A DNA stretch of 7,480 nucleotides. It comes from an uncultured Helcococcus sp. (GTDB lineage Bacteria > Bacillota > Clostridia > Tissierellales > Peptoniphilaceae). This document shows, piece by piece, positions 1 through 5,731 of this stretch (positions are counted from its first letter, which is position 1; the number at the start of each line of letters is the position of its first letter). The stretch spans positions 1 to 7,480 of the forward strand of contig CALAZW010000069.1 in NCBI GenBank assembly GCA_937926545.1. Direction: 5' to 3'. The position numbers and the translations under genes are program-made. The notes below the pieces were generated by a model that was given only the letters and a program-made list of their open reading frames with translations, was not told the origin of the DNA and ran no database searches.

Positions 1-476
1 TTTATTTTGTCCAGGTTGGTTAAGTTTTCTATAACATAGACCTGGTTTTCTTCACATAAAATATCTGCAGGAGTATGTTCCTTATCTCTTCTAATACCTG
101 GGCAGTCAATTCCTATAAAGCTAACTTCCTTTTTTATTAAGTAGTCTATTAGCTCATGTGAAAGCTCTGGATGCTCAAAAAAGTATTCCTTGGTTCCGTA
201 GGTCTTTTTGATCCTATCAGTTTTAAAGATTATAAAGTCTCCAGATTGAATGTCCAGGTGGGAGACGTCTTCTAGTCCAACTTCTCTTTCTTCACAAAAG
301 CTAGTAACGTCCACTAGAATTCCTCTTCTTTTGAAATATTCTAGGGGAATAGAGCTTTTCTTATAGGTATCTAGATGGGTTCCCACATGGCCCATGGCTA
401 TATGTCTATTTTCTTGTTTATCCAACCAAGGATCTATTAAATCATCTCTTACTTTTGTTGTTAAATCTATTATCAT
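1..476 (-). CDS. Cyclase-family (kynurenine formamidase-like) metal-dependent hydrolase, 3' end missing
   Basis: The reading frame starts at the ATG at 476-474 and runs off the left edge, giving 158 residues of a family usually a little over 200. The N-terminus MIIDLTTKV and the motif H30-V-G-T-H34-L-D36 match the HxGTHxD metal-binding signature of the cyclase family (Pfam PF04199), which includes the formamidase KynB. Further on, H134 (in KEHTPAD) and E150 (in VIENL) sit where the family has its other metal or catalytic residues. By family knowledge these are cytoplasmic hydrolases of amides or cyclic substrates; the substrate cannot be read from sequence. The start lies 4 nt after the MarR stop codon and has only a purine-rich stretch, not a clear Shine-Dalgarno site, so it is probably translationally coupled to the regulator and co-transcribed with it. 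The family call is firm; kynurenine metabolism is not implied, since no other pathway gene is visible. Confidence 0.85.
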   Translation of the reverse strand, partial: MIIDLTTKVRDDLIDPWLDKQENRHIAMGHVGTHLDTYKKSSIPLEYFKRRGILVDVTSFCEEREVGLEDVSHLDIQSGDFIIFKTDRIKKTYGTKEYFFEHPELSHELIDYLIKKEVSFIGIDCPGIRRDKEHTPADILCEENQVYVIENLTNLDKI

Positions 477-480
477 TTTA

Positions 481-936
481 TCAACTTCTTTCTTTTATCA
501 AATTATTTAGATAGTCATTATATTTTATTAGGAACTTATTAAGCTTTTCTTTATCATCCTCTTCCATACCATGAAAAAACTCCAACTCCCTGTTTTCCCA
601 ATCTTTATGGGCCAGCTTATGTTTTTCATAAAGTTCTTTTCCATAGTCAGTTAGGCCATAGTAAATTTCTTTTTTGTTCTCCTTGGTCTGATACTTGTAG
701 ATGGCATCCTTCTTACTTAGCTTAGCTATAATCTTACTTATGGCACCTCTAGTCATGTCTAATTTAGAAGCTATTAGGACCCCATTTACCTCTTCAAAAC
801 TGCCTATTATATCTATGGTGTGGACCTCTGAATTACTAAAGGAGCCAAAGAGCTTCTGGTCTGTTAAACTACTTAGTCTTTCTTGTTTTTCATATAGTCT
901 TGTAAAGTTATTTAATAAATCTCTTTCTATTTTCAT
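481..936 (-). CDS. MarR-family transcriptional regulator
   Basis: This 151-aa protein has the size and layout of MarR dimeric repressors. A helical N-terminus (about 1-30) is followed by a winged helix-turn-helix at about 35-100. The recognition helix falls in MTRGAISKIIAKL (61-73), and the wing and its flank are KENKKEIYYGLTDYGK (85-100). A helical C-terminus then completes the dimer interface. The ATG at 936-934 is preceded by GGAGGT at 945-940. It is the first gene of an operon with the cyclase-family hydrolase 4 nt downstream, the usual arrangement in which the regulator senses the substrate or product of the neighbouring enzyme. A near-consensus promoter and a palindrome at the start point lie upstream, which suggests autorepression. 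The ligand is unknown. Confidence 0.9.
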   Translation of the reverse strand: MKIERDLLNNFTRLYEKQERLSSLTDQKLFGSFSNSEVHTIDIIGSFEEVNGVLIASKLDMTRGAISKIIAKLSKKDAIYKYQTKENKKEIYYGLTDYGKELYEKHKLAHKDWENRELEFFHGMEEDDKEKLNKFLIKYNDYLNNLIKERS

Positions 937-939
937 ATG

Positions 940-945
940 ACCTCC
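940..945 (-). promoter_or_regulatory. Ribosome binding site of the MarR gene
   Basis: GGAGGT read on the minus strand lies 3 nt upstream of the ATG at 936. The match is strong although the spacing is short, and it supports this start over internal ones. Confidence 0.6.
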
Positions 946-950
946 ATATT

Positions 951-964
951 GTTTCCTTGGAAAC
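951..964. promoter_or_regulatory. Palindromic operator candidate (GTTTCC-TT-GGAAAC) for the MarR operon
   Basis: This is a perfect 6-bp inverted repeat around a 2-bp spacer. It lies immediately downstream of the -10 element of the MarR promoter (972-977), so it covers the expected start point near 965 and lies just upstream of the ribosome binding site. That position is where MarR repressors usually bind their own promoter. Binding by this protein is inferred from position and symmetry. Confidence 0.6.
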
Positions 965-971
965 TAAATAT

Positions 972-1000
972 ATAATATGATGGATTGTGTTTAAAGTCAA
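972..1000 (-). promoter_or_regulatory. Promoter of the marR-cyclase operon
   Basis: On the minus strand, TTGACT (1000-995) and TATTAT (977-972) are separated by exactly 17 bp. Each hexamer has one mismatch to the sigma-A consensus. The expected start is near 965, giving a short leader of about 30 nt. Confidence 0.75.
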
Positions 1001-1020
1001 GGTAAAAGTCTATAGATGTC

Positions 1021-1041
1021 CTATCAACTCTTGGTTGATAG
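1021..1041. repeat. Inverted repeat CTATCAAC-N5-GTTGATAG in the divergent intergenic region
   Basis: Two perfect 8-bp arms flank the 5-nt spacer TCTTG. The repeat sits between the divergent MarR promoter (its -35 ends at 1000) and the probable promoter of the XRE-TPR gene. No T-tract follows on either strand, so a terminator is unlikely and an operator is more likely. A second, weaker symmetric element, TCAA-N4-TTGA, follows at 1045-1056. The binding protein is unknown; the adjacent XRE-type regulator is the obvious candidate. Confidence 0.5.
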
Positions 1042-1059
1042 CCTTCAACTAATTGACAA

Positions 1060-1087
1060 TTGTTATTTCTCATCCCTGTGCTAAGAT
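1060..1087 (+). promoter_or_regulatory. Possible extended -10 promoter of the XRE-TPR gene
   Basis: TTGTTA (1060-1065) lies 16 bp upstream of TAAGAT (1082-1087), which has a TG one base upstream (1079-1080), forming an extended -10 element. A perfect TTGACA at 1053-1058 has no good -10 at 16-18 bp, so this arrangement is preferred, with moderate certainty. Confidence 0.4.
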
Positions 1088-1127
1088 TTAACTATAGGCT
1101 AGCTTAAAGAAAGTAGAGGAGAAAGAT

Positions 1128-2150
1128 ATGAAGACAATAGGAGATAGGATTAGAGAATTAAGAAGGGGGCTATCCATGTCCCAGGGCCAGTTGGCAGAAA
1201 AACTAGAAATAACAAATCAAGCAGTTAGCAAGTGGGAAAATAACTTCTCCCAGCCAGATATAAACCTACTGCCAGATCTAGCTTCTGTTTTTGGAGTTAG
1301 CATAGATGATTTATTTGAATATACTGATGAAAAATTTTATGAAAGAATAGAAAATATGATTGATATCCAGTATGAGATGACCAACCATGAGTTTACCAAG
1401 GCAGAGGCCTTTTTACTGGAAAAACTTAAGAAAAATCCCAATGACTATAGGGCCAATTCCAAACTGGGAGATCTTTACCTATGCTATATAGAAAATCTTA
1501 GGTTTAAGGCTCTAGACTATGGTAAAAAAGCCCTGGATTTAAAGCCAAATACTAAAGATGATATTAATACTATCAATAGGGCCTCTTTAGGGGCCATCTA
1601 TGATTGGAATGTTAGAAACAATCATGATCTTATAGACTACTATAAGAGGACCTTGAGGGCCAGGCCAGAAAATACCAGGCTTTATCTTTATTTACTAGAT
1701 AACCTTATTAAGGATGGAAGACTCAATGAGGCTAGAAGCTATTTAGAAGAGGCCAAAAGAAAGAAACCAGATCCTATTTATGCCTGCTATAGCCTTGCTA
1801 TCAGAGAGAGGGAAGAAGGATTTGTAAGTGTTTATGAGGACTATCTAGAGCTTTCGAAAAAACATGAAGACGATTGGAGGATCTTATTTTCCATAGCTAA
1901 TGTCTTTTCTCAAAATGGTAGCTATGACCAGGCCATAGACCTATGGGAAAAAGCCTTTGATGCCCAGGAAAAGCCTAGATATACTGACTACTATGAATCA
2001 ATTGCCCAGGGCTATATACTTATGGGTAAAAAAGAAGAGGCAGCTAAAAGCTATGAAAAAGAATTAGACCTACTTAGGGATGAGTGGGATATAAGCTATG
2101 GTTATTTTGTAGATGAACTAAAAGAAAAAATAGAGAAGTTAAGAAGTTGA
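1128..2150 (+). CDS. XRE-family helix-turn-helix regulator with TPR-like C-terminal region
   Basis: This 340-aa protein has an N-terminal Cro/C1-type DNA-binding domain at about 4-63 (IGDRIRELR, then QLAEKLEITNQAVSKWE at 21-37, then LLPDLASVFGVSIDDLF). From about 85 to 330 it is helical, with repeated TPR-like pairs. Examples are KALDYGKKALDLKPN, NEARSYLEEAKRKKPD, YDQAIDLWEKAFDA and KEEAAKSYEKELDL, each carrying the small and aromatic residue pattern of TPR helices. There is no membrane segment, so it is cytoplasmic. The ATG is preceded by GAGGAG at 1116-1121 with 6-nt spacing. It is transcribed alone, diverging from the MarR operon and closed by a terminator at 2189-2222. The layout resembles peptide-sensing RRNPP regulators, but many clostridial XRE-TPR proteins have no known ligand, so I assign no signal or target. 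Confidence 0.88.
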   Translation: MKTIGDRIRELRRGLSMSQGQLAEKLEITNQAVSKWENNFSQPDINLLPDLASVFGVSIDDLFEYTDEKFYERIENMIDIQYEMTNHEFTKAEAFLLEKLKKNPNDYRANSKLGDLYLCYIENLRFKALDYGKKALDLKPNTKDDINTINRASLGAIYDWNVRNNHDLIDYYKRTLRARPENTRLYLYLLDNLIKDGRLNEARSYLEEAKRKKPDPIYACYSLAIREREEGFVSVYEDYLELSKKHEDDWRILFSIANVFSQNGSYDQAIDLWEKAFDAQEKPRYTDYYESIAQGYILMGKKEEAAKSYEKELDLLRDEWDISYGYFVDELKEKIEKLRS

Positions 2151-2188
2151 GCTAGAAAAAATCTAGAGAAGAATTAAAAAGTTGATTT

Positions 2189-2222
2189 AATACCAGGGAT
2201 AAGTATCTCTGGTATTTCTTTT
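2189..2222 (+). terminator. Rho-independent terminator after the XRE-TPR gene
   Basis: A 12-bp stem (2189-2200 with 2205-2216, one G-U pair) closes on the 4-nt loop AAGT and is followed by TCTTTT. It lies 38 nt after the stop codon and insulates the flavoprotein promoter from upstream transcription. A smaller CTAGA/TCTAG hairpin at 2152-2166 lies between the stop codon and this terminator. Confidence 0.85.
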
Positions 2223-2231
2223 AAGGAAATA

Positions 2232-2297
2232 TTTTTCTAAGAAAAGTGTATATAGACAGGAATTTTTATGAATTTTTGGCTAGAAATAAAACCTTTT
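2232..2297 (+). other. Helically phased T-tracts upstream of the flavoprotein promoter
   Basis: T-runs start at 2232, 2263, 2273 and 2294, at spacings of 31, 10 and 21 bp, all close to multiples of the DNA helical repeat. Two of them form a direct repeat of GAATTTTT at 2260-2267 and 2270-2277. Phased tracts of this kind can bend DNA or act as an UP element just before the -35 at 2302. A weak inverted repeat, TTTTCT-A-AGAAAA, overlaps the first run at 2233-2245. Confidence 0.35.
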
Positions 2298-2301
2298 ATT
2301 C

Positions 2302-2330
2302 TTGACAAAAAATAAACTATTATCTATACT
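2302..2330 (+). promoter_or_regulatory. Strong sigma-A-type promoter of the flavoprotein reductase
   Basis: A perfect TTGACA (2302-2307) is followed after exactly 17 bp by TATACT (2325-2330). The expected start is near 2337, giving a leader of about 45 nt. Such a strong core promoter just upstream of a long symmetric element is typical of a gene held off by a repressor. Confidence 0.85.
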
Positions 2331-2369
2331 AGAACATATAGCTAGAATATTCTAGTTATAAATTCTAGT
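2328..2369. promoter_or_regulatory. Two-fold symmetric operator candidate made of four CTAGAA/TTCTAG boxes
   Basis: CTAGAA occurs at 2329-2334 and 2342-2347, and TTCTAG at 2350-2355 and 2363-2368. The boxes are mirrored around position 2348.5 with equal 13-bp steps. The inner 14 bp (2342-2355) are a perfect palindrome, and the outer arms extend to ACTAGAA and TTCTAGT. The element overlaps the last bases of the -10 and the transcription start and ends 2 bp before AGGAGG, so bound protein would block initiation. In RNA, the box at 2342 could also pair with the box at 2363 close to the ribosome binding site. The protein that binds is not identified. Confidence 0.65.
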
Positions 2370-2381
2370 CGAGGAGGATAT

Positions 2382-4334
2382 ATGAAAACATATAGTAAAA
2401 GACTATTGGCTATATTACTGGCATTAATGATGATTTTATCATTTGCTGCATGTGATAAAAAAGATAGTCCAGTTGGGGAAAAAGAAGGCGAAAGCATAGG
2501 TGAGGATGAAAAGGCCCTTAAGGCCGGCAAGTACATAGGTGAGGCAGAAGGCTTAAATGGTCCAATTAAAGTGGAGGTAGAGCTTGACGAAAAAGAAATA
2601 AAAGCCATAGAAATATTAGACCACAAGGAGACAGAAGGAATTGCAGATGGGGCTATTGAAAATATTCCAAAAAGAATAGTAGAAAATCAAAGTATTAAAA
2701 TAGACACCATATCTGGAGCTACATATACAAGTAAAGGGATCTTAGAGGCTGTAGAAAAAGCTTTAAAGGAAGCTGGAGCAGACATAGAACAATTCATGAA
2801 AGATAGTGAGGCTGATGATAAAGAGGGAGAAACTATCGACAAGGAAGCTGATGTGGCAATAATAGGAGCTGGAGGAGCTGGCTTAGCAGCAGCTGTGTCA
2901 GCCTTAGAAAATGATGCCAAGGTTATTATATTGGATAAGATGCCATCAGTTGGTGGTTCCACCATTATAGCAGGTGGACAGTATAATGCAGTTGATGCAA
3001 AAAGACAAGGGGCACAAAAAATGAGGCCTGAACTTATAAAGGAATTAGAAAGTTATGTGAATGAAGAACCTGTAAATGAAACACATAAAAGACTAATAGA
3101 AGAATTAAAGGTCCAAATAGAAGACTATAAAAAGTCAGGTGAAGATTATATCTTTGACTCACCACAATTACATGCCCTACAAGCTTTTAAGGGGGGAGAC
3201 CAAGTTGGTAACTTGGATTTAATTGAAGAACTTACAAGGGGAGCAGAAAAATCAGTAGCTTGGCTAGAAAAACATGGGGTTGAATTTAGAGATGAAATAG
3301 CAACTGTTACAGGAGCCCTATGGCCAAGAACACATCAATTTGTAAAACCACTTGTGACAGGTCCAATTGACGCCTATATGGAATTTATAAAGTCAAAGGA
3401 TGATAAGGCTGAATTAATGTTAGAAACCACAGCCAAAGAATTAATTATAGAAGATGGTAAGGTTGTTGGAGTTAAGGCTGAACAAGGAAAAGATAAAATT
3501 AATATAAAGGCAAAGTCTGTAGTTATCGCTACAGGAGGTTTTGCTAGAAACCCAGAGTTAATAGAAAAGTATGATAGTCATTGGGGAGGACTGGAAAAGC
3601 TAGGCTCTACTAATAGTGTAAGCGCAACAGGAGATGGTATTGTAATGGCCTTGGAAGCAAAGGCTAAATTAACAGGAATGGAATACATTCAATTGTTACC
3701 AGTAGGAGACCCTGTAACTGGTGGAATGCAAGGAAATATAAGTATAAATGCAGCCAATCAATTATTTGTGAATATTGAAGGCAACAGATTTGTTGCAGAG
3801 GATGAAAGAAGGGACGTACTAACCAAGGGACTTATGGAGCAACCTGAAAAAACCATGTTTATACTACACGATGCCCATGAATATACTGATGAGAGTGTAA
3901 AAAATGATTTTAATGAGGCCATAGGTGATTTAGTTAAGGCTGGAACAGTGGTAAAGGGCGAGACCATAGAAGAGCTAGCTAAGAATATGGGAGTAGATGC
4001 CAATAATCTTAAGAAAACAGTTGATGAATATAATCAGGCAGTAGCCGGAAAGACAAAGGATAAATTTGGTAAAAAACTACTAGAAGATCCTTTTGATAAG
4101 GCTCCATTCTATGCATCCAAGAGGGTACCAACAATCCACCATACTATGGGGGGACTTGAAATTGACAGGCAAGCCAGAGTAATAGGAGAAAATGGCAAAC
4201 CAATAGTTGGCTTGTATGCAGCAGGAGAAGTAACTGGTGGCATACACGGAGCAAATAGGTTAGGTGGAAATGCCATACCTGAGACTGTAGTATTTGGAAA
4301 TATTGCAGGAGAGTCAGCGGCTAAAGGAAAATAA
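2382..4334 (+). CDS. Exported FMN- and FAD-binding flavoprotein reductase (fumarate reductase/flavocytochrome c-like lipoprotein)
   Basis: This 650-aa protein starts with a lipoprotein signal: K6-R7, a hydrophobic stretch at 8-23, and Cys24 in LSFAAC. A charged linker leads to an FMN-binding domain (about 46-131) with S111-G-A-T114. Thr114 is the expected site of covalent FMN attachment by an ApbE-type transferase, which is not seen here. After an acidic linker comes the FAD domain (157-640) with GAGGAG at 162-167, GEVTGG and HGANRLGG. By alignment to the known fumarate reductase pattern, Arg477 (proton donor), His587 (HHTMGG) and Arg626 are present. The QxHP His is Leu439 (IQLLP), and the acidic residue before the VN-EG segment is missing. 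It probably reduces an activated C=C bond outside the membrane as part of anaerobic respiration. Urocanate- and other acrylate-type reductases share the architecture, so the substrate is open. AGGAGG at 2372-2377 supports the start. It is transcribed alone. Confidence 0.9.
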   Translation: MKTYSKRLLAILLALMMILSFAACDKKDSPVGEKEGESIGEDEKALKAGKYIGEAEGLNGPIKVEVELDEKEIKAIEILDHKETEGIADGAIENIPKRIVENQSIKIDTISGATYTSKGILEAVEKALKEAGADIEQFMKDSEADDKEGETIDKEADVAIIGAGGAGLAAAVSALENDAKVIILDKMPSVGGSTIIAGGQYNAVDAKRQGAQKMRPELIKELESYVNEEPVNETHKRLIEELKVQIEDYKKSGEDYIFDSPQLHALQAFKGGDQVGNLDLIEELTRGAEKSVAWLEKHGVEFRDEIATVTGALWPRTHQFVKPLVTGPIDAYMEFIKSKDDKAELMLETTAKELIIEDGKVVGVKAEQGKDKINIKAKSVVIATGGFARNPELIEKYDSHWGGLEKLGSTNSVSATGDGIVMALEAKAKLTGMEYIQLLPVGDPVTGGMQGNISINAANQLFVNIEGNRFVAEDERRDVLTKGLMEQPEKTMFILHDAHEYTDESVKNDFNEAIGDLVKAGTVVKGETIEELAKNMGVDANNLKKTVDEYNQAVAGKTKDKFGKKLLEDPFDKAPFYASKRVPTIHHTMGGLEIDRQARVIGENGKPIVGLYAAGEVTGGIHGANRLGGNAIPETVVFGNIAGESAAKGK

Positions 4335-4368
4335 ATTATAGAAATGACAAGAAAAATATAGAGAAATT

Positions 4369-4410
4369 AAGCCTTAAAGGAGACTTCTTAAGTCGATTTT
4401 AAGGCTTTTT
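4369..4410 (+). terminator. Rho-independent terminator after the flavoprotein gene
   Basis: A perfect 10-bp stem AAGCCTTAAA/TTTAAGGCTT (4369-4378 with 4398-4407) encloses an inner stem GACTT/AAGTC (4382-4386 with 4390-4394) and is followed by T residues to 4410. It lies 34 nt after the stop codon and separates the flavoprotein from the TetR gene. Confidence 0.85.
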
Positions 4411-4423
4411 CTCCCTAGCTTAA

Positions 4424-4452
4424 TTGACTGTATGACTAATTTATAATAAAAT
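4424..4452 (+). promoter_or_regulatory. Promoter of the TetR-family gene
   Basis: TTGACT (4424-4429) and TAAAAT (4447-4452) are separated by 17 bp, each with one mismatch to consensus. The expected start is near 4459. The regulator is therefore transcribed separately from the flavoprotein. Confidence 0.7.
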
Positions 4453-4458
4453 AAAGTC

Positions 4459-4473
4459 TACATGAGCCATGTA
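4459..4473. promoter_or_regulatory. Operator candidate TACATG-N3-CATGTA of the TetR-family gene
   Basis: This is a perfect 6-3-6 inverted repeat, TACATGAGCCATGTA, lying on the predicted start point. It fits a TetR-family dimer site and autorepression. It does not resemble the CTAGAA boxes in front of the flavoprotein. Confidence 0.5.
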
Positions 4474-4499
4474 AAATATGGGCTAAACTAATAAGTTAT

Positions 4500-4503
4500 G
4501 GAG
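4500..4503 (+). promoter_or_regulatory. Ribosome binding site that favours the second ATG of the TetR gene
   Basis: GGAG is 6 nt upstream of the ATG at 4510. No Shine-Dalgarno sequence precedes the ATG at 4498, whose own third base begins this GGAG. The start at 4510 is therefore preferred. Confidence 0.65.
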
Positions 4504-4509
4504 AAAAAA

Positions 4510-5091
4510 ATGGAATTAGATAATGCGTTCTTAAAGAAAAAAGAAATAGTTGATCATATAGTTAAACTTATGGATGAAGAAGGAATGAAAAACATAAGCG
4601 TCAAAGAGATATGTGAACATGCCAACATTGCTTTGGGGACCTTTTATCATTATTTTCAATCAAAAAATTCCATAGTTGAAGAAATGTATAAGCTTATGGA
4701 TGAGCATTACTTATTTTATAAGGATCAAATATCAAGTCATGCCAGCTTGGAAGAAGATATAATAGATTTTGTAGATCACTTTGAAAACTTTGTTGCCGAT
4801 TGGGGCTACTATGCAAATATTTTGATAGTAAAGACTGCCCTAGAAGAAAGTGATAAACACGATAAAAGAGCCATCGTTCAAGTTTTGAAAGAAATTGTTG
4901 AGAAAGGCAAGGCGGAAAAATCCTATTCTGTAGATATAAAAACAGAGGACTTGGTTGAGAAAATCTTTATAATCATTAGAGGCGAGTTATACTTTTGGGC
5001 CAAGGCTGACAAGGACTATGAAATTAGAAACAAGATAAGTAGTCATGTTGAGCTCTATCTTTTAGGCTTGCAAGTAAAAGGGACTGATTAA
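4510..5091 (+). CDS. TetR/AcrR-family transcriptional regulator
   Basis: From the ATG at 4510 the protein has 193 residues, a normal TetR length; an upstream ATG at 4498 would add four residues (MEKK) but has no ribosome binding site. The N-terminal DNA-binding domain spans about 8-58. Its helix-turn-helix is ISVKEICEHANIALGTFYHYF (29-49), with the typical GTFYHYF recognition helix followed by SK. The rest (about 60-193) is the helical ligand-binding and dimerisation part, too divergent to name a ligand. It has its own promoter, a palindrome at the start point and its own terminator, and follows the flavoprotein reductase in the same direction. The neighbourhood suggests control of that gene, but the operator-like sequences of the two promoters differ, so this is unproven. 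Confidence 0.9.
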   Translation: MELDNAFLKKKEIVDHIVKLMDEEGMKNISVKEICEHANIALGTFYHYFQSKNSIVEEMYKLMDEHYLFYKDQISSHASLEEDIIDFVDHFENFVADWGYYANILIVKTALEESDKHDKRAIVQVLKEIVEKGKAEKSYSVDIKTEDLVEKIFIIIRGELYFWAKADKDYEIRNKISSHVELYLLGLQVKGTD

Positions 5092-5106
5092 AAGATTGAT
5101 AAATAG

Positions 5107-5149
5107 AACCACCATAGGGCTTAAAAGAGCTAGCTAGGGTGGTTTTTTT
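5107..5149 (+). terminator. Rho-independent terminator after the TetR gene
   Basis: The stem AACCACC/GGTGGTT (5107-5113 with 5138-5144) encloses a partly self-paired loop and runs directly into seven Ts (5143-5149). It lies 15 nt after the stop codon. On the minus strand no good T-tract follows the hairpin, so it is a poor terminator for the converging acetyltransferase gene. Confidence 0.8.
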
Positions 5150-5189
5150 ATTTATAGTAGATATTTTTTATACTGTTGTGAACTGGATT

Positions 5190-5711
5190 TTAATCTAGAT
5201 CATCCCTTATTATGGCCATTATGATTTCATCATAGTAGTTGCCCTTATAATAAAGGGCCTGCCTTAGGATTCCTTCTTTTTTGAAACCACATTTTTCATA
5301 GGCCCTAAGGGCTCTTTTATTATGGCTGTAAACTTCCAATTGGAGTCTATTTAATTTTTTTACCTTAAAGACATAGTCTATGACCAGGTTTATGGCCTCG
5401 GAACCTAGTCCCTTATTTAAATGTTTTTTGTCGCTTAAGGCAATTCTAAAGCCTACAGTTCTATTGTCCAAGTCTATATCTAAAAGAGATAGCTCTCCTA
5501 TCATCTGCTTACTATCTAGCCTACAAATGGCATAGTCTTCCCTTGATTTATCCTTAGATATTCTTTCAAGGTGATTTTCTATTTCTTCTAGACTGGCCTG
5601 GTTTTTTGTTCTGGTCATATGGCGGATTTCTTCATCCTTCATAGCCTCATGGTAACTTTTGGCATCATCTACTAGAAGAGGTCTTAAATATATATTTTTT
5701 CCCTTTAACAT
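5190..5711 (-). CDS. GNAT-family N-acetyltransferase (RimJ/RimL-like)
   Basis: The ATG at 5711-5709 gives 173 residues and is preceded by AGGAG at 5721-5717 with 5-nt spacing; an in-frame TTG at 5726 would add five residues but has no ribosome binding site. The opening MLKGKNIYLRPLLVDD is typical of the Acetyltransf_3 (RimJ/RimL, SpeG) branch. Acetyl-CoA binding motif A is L98-N-K-G-L-G-S-E-A106, a variant of the Q/RxxGxG/A loop, and motif B is N131-K-R-A-L-R-A-Y-E-K-C-G-F143. These cytoplasmic enzymes acetylate protein N-termini, polyamines, amino acids or antibiotics; the sequence does not tell which. It is a single-gene unit divergent from the phosphatase operon, with a palindrome in its promoter. 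No clear terminator of its own is visible before the TetR gene. Confidence 0.9.
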   Translation of the reverse strand: MLKGKNIYLRPLLVDDAKSYHEAMKDEEIRHMTRTKNQASLEEIENHLERISKDKSREDYAICRLDSKQMIGELSLLDIDLDNRTVGFRIALSDKKHLNKGLGSEAINLVIDYVFKVKKLNRLQLEVYSHNKRALRAYEKCGFKKEGILRQALYYKGNYYDEIIMAIIRDDLD

Positions 5712-5716
5712 ACTAG

Positions 5717-5721
5717 CTCCT
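5717..5721 (-). promoter_or_regulatory. Ribosome binding site deciding the acetyltransferase start
   Basis: AGGAG on the minus strand lies 5 nt before the ATG at 5711. It lies inside the extension that a TTG start at 5726 would create, so it favours the ATG. Confidence 0.75.
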
Positions 5722-5731
5722 ATCAAAAAAA

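Noticed and set aside
701..940. Plus-strand 79-aa frame opposite the MarR gene
   Set aside because: It lies wholly antisense to a clear MarR gene, has no ribosome binding site or family resemblance, and reads as a shadow frame.
1017..1085. 22-residue plus-strand frame in the MarR/XRE intergenic region
   Set aside because: No ribosome binding site, and it overlaps the inverted repeat and promoter elements.
2152..2166. CTAGA-N5-TCTAG hairpin just after the XRE-TPR stop codon as a terminator
   Set aside because: The stem is only 5 bp, AT-rich and has no T-tract; the strong terminator follows at 2189.
2342..2965. Two minus-strand frames of 92 and 94 aa opposite the start of the flavoprotein gene
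   Set aside because: Both are rich in Ser, Ala and Pro, as expected from the reverse complement of a coding sequence, and neither has supporting motifs.
3758..4003. Minus-strand 81-aa frame inside the flavoprotein gene
   Set aside because: It is antisense to conserved flavoprotein motifs and shows no features of its own.
5107..5149. The TetR terminator acting also for the converging acetyltransferase
   Set aside because: On the minus strand the hairpin is not followed by a T-run, so only plus-strand function is supported.
5712..5726. TTG start extending the acetyltransferase by five residues
   Set aside because: The AGGAG site lies inside this extension at good distance from the ATG at 5711, so the ATG is the better start.
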